DNA of 6,007 nucleotides, taken from an uncultured Opitutaceae bacterium. Lineage in GTDB: Bacteria; Verrucomicrobiota; Verrucomicrobiae; Opitutales; Opitutaceae. The notes below the pieces were generated by a model, which did not search any database, was not told the origin of the DNA, and saw nothing but the letters and a program-made list of their open reading frames with translations. Below, piece by piece: positions 5,835 through 6,007 of the stretch. Location: contig CAMLSH010000246.1 in the NCBI GenBank assembly GCA_946482625.1, forward strand, positions 1 to 6,007, read 5' to 3'. Each line of letters opens with the position of its first letter. The first letter of the stretch is position 1. The translations under genes and the position numbers were made by a program.

Positions 5835-6007
5835 TCAGAATAACTCGCCCTGCCCTCCGCCATAACGCTTCTGCGCATCGGCCAGGGTCGATTTCATCTC
5901 CATCTCTTCGAGCGTGCGAATCAACTCGTCGGGACGCGCCGGCGTTTTTTCCGCCGCGACCGTCGGCAAGGCGAGATTGAGCGTCGTGAGTTTCAAATTC
6001 ATCCGCA
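5835..6007 (-). CDS. Probable stand-alone 5'-3' exonuclease (C-terminal fragment)
   Basis: On the minus strand, an open frame enters from the right edge and ends with TGA at 5835-5837, leaving 57 codons. It contains 'LTTLNLALPT', a short linker, then 'RPDELIRTLEEMEMKSTLADA' and the terminus 'GGQGELF'. This order resembles the end of the Pol I-type 5'-3' exonuclease domain, where 'LA.IRTDVPL' is followed by '(L)..FLE.LEF.SLL' (Taq polymerase: 'LAKVRTDLPL ... RLRAFLERLEFGSLL'). The protein stops there, so no polymerase domain follows. That suggests a separate exonuclease/flap-endonuclease-like protein. The catalytic aspartates lie outside the window. An ATG at 6002 could alternatively begin a 55-residue small protein, which I consider less likely. 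The assignment is motif resemblance over few residues. Confidence 0.5.
   Translation of the reverse strand, partial: RMNLKLTTLNLALPTVAAEKTPARPDELIRTLEEMEMKSTLADAQKRYGGGQGELF

Overview
The window looks like ordinary chromosome from a GC-rich Gram-negative bacterium, roughly 60% GC by eye. Protein style, weak Shine-Dalgarno sequences and the gene set would fit a verrucomicrobial (Opitutaceae-like) genome. That assignment is inference from general resemblance; no marker gene here proves it. I see no rRNA, tRNA, CRISPR array, insertion sequence or phage gene. No gene-free stretch exceeds about 215 bases.

Layout, left to right. (1) The last 76 codons of a plus-strand gene resembling the C-terminal domain of AlkD-like DNA alkylation repair proteins. 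(2) A 107-base gap holding an unusual inverted repeat, then lgt, the prolipoprotein diacylglyceryl transferase. (3) Converging on lgt, a minus-strand block read from right to left: aguB (N-carbamoylputrescine amidase), aguA (agmatine deiminase) and a small lipoprotein of unknown function. AguA and AguB together convert agmatine to putrescine through N-carbamoylputrescine, so this is a polyamine-synthesis cluster. (4) hisG (ATP phosphoribosyltransferase, long form), also on the minus strand and away from other his genes. A terminator-like hairpin separates it from aguB. (5) A 212-base divergent intergenic region with a good sigma70-type promoter for (6) a plus-strand OmpR/PhoB-type response regulator with no kinase gene beside it. 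(7) A strong bidirectional terminator, abutted by the stop codon of a converging minus-strand gene that runs off the window. Its C-terminus resembles the end of Pol I-type 5'-3' exonuclease domains.

The functional links are modest. Lgt would attach the lipid to the lipoprotein encoded opposite it. AguB and AguA act consecutively. HisG and the response regulator appear to be independent units. I found no convincing undescribed system. The points most worth checking are the competing stem-loops ahead of lgt, the hairpin just upstream of aguB, the repeated TGTAAAA-type sites around the regulator promoter, and the uncharacterised lipoprotein at the end of the agu cluster.
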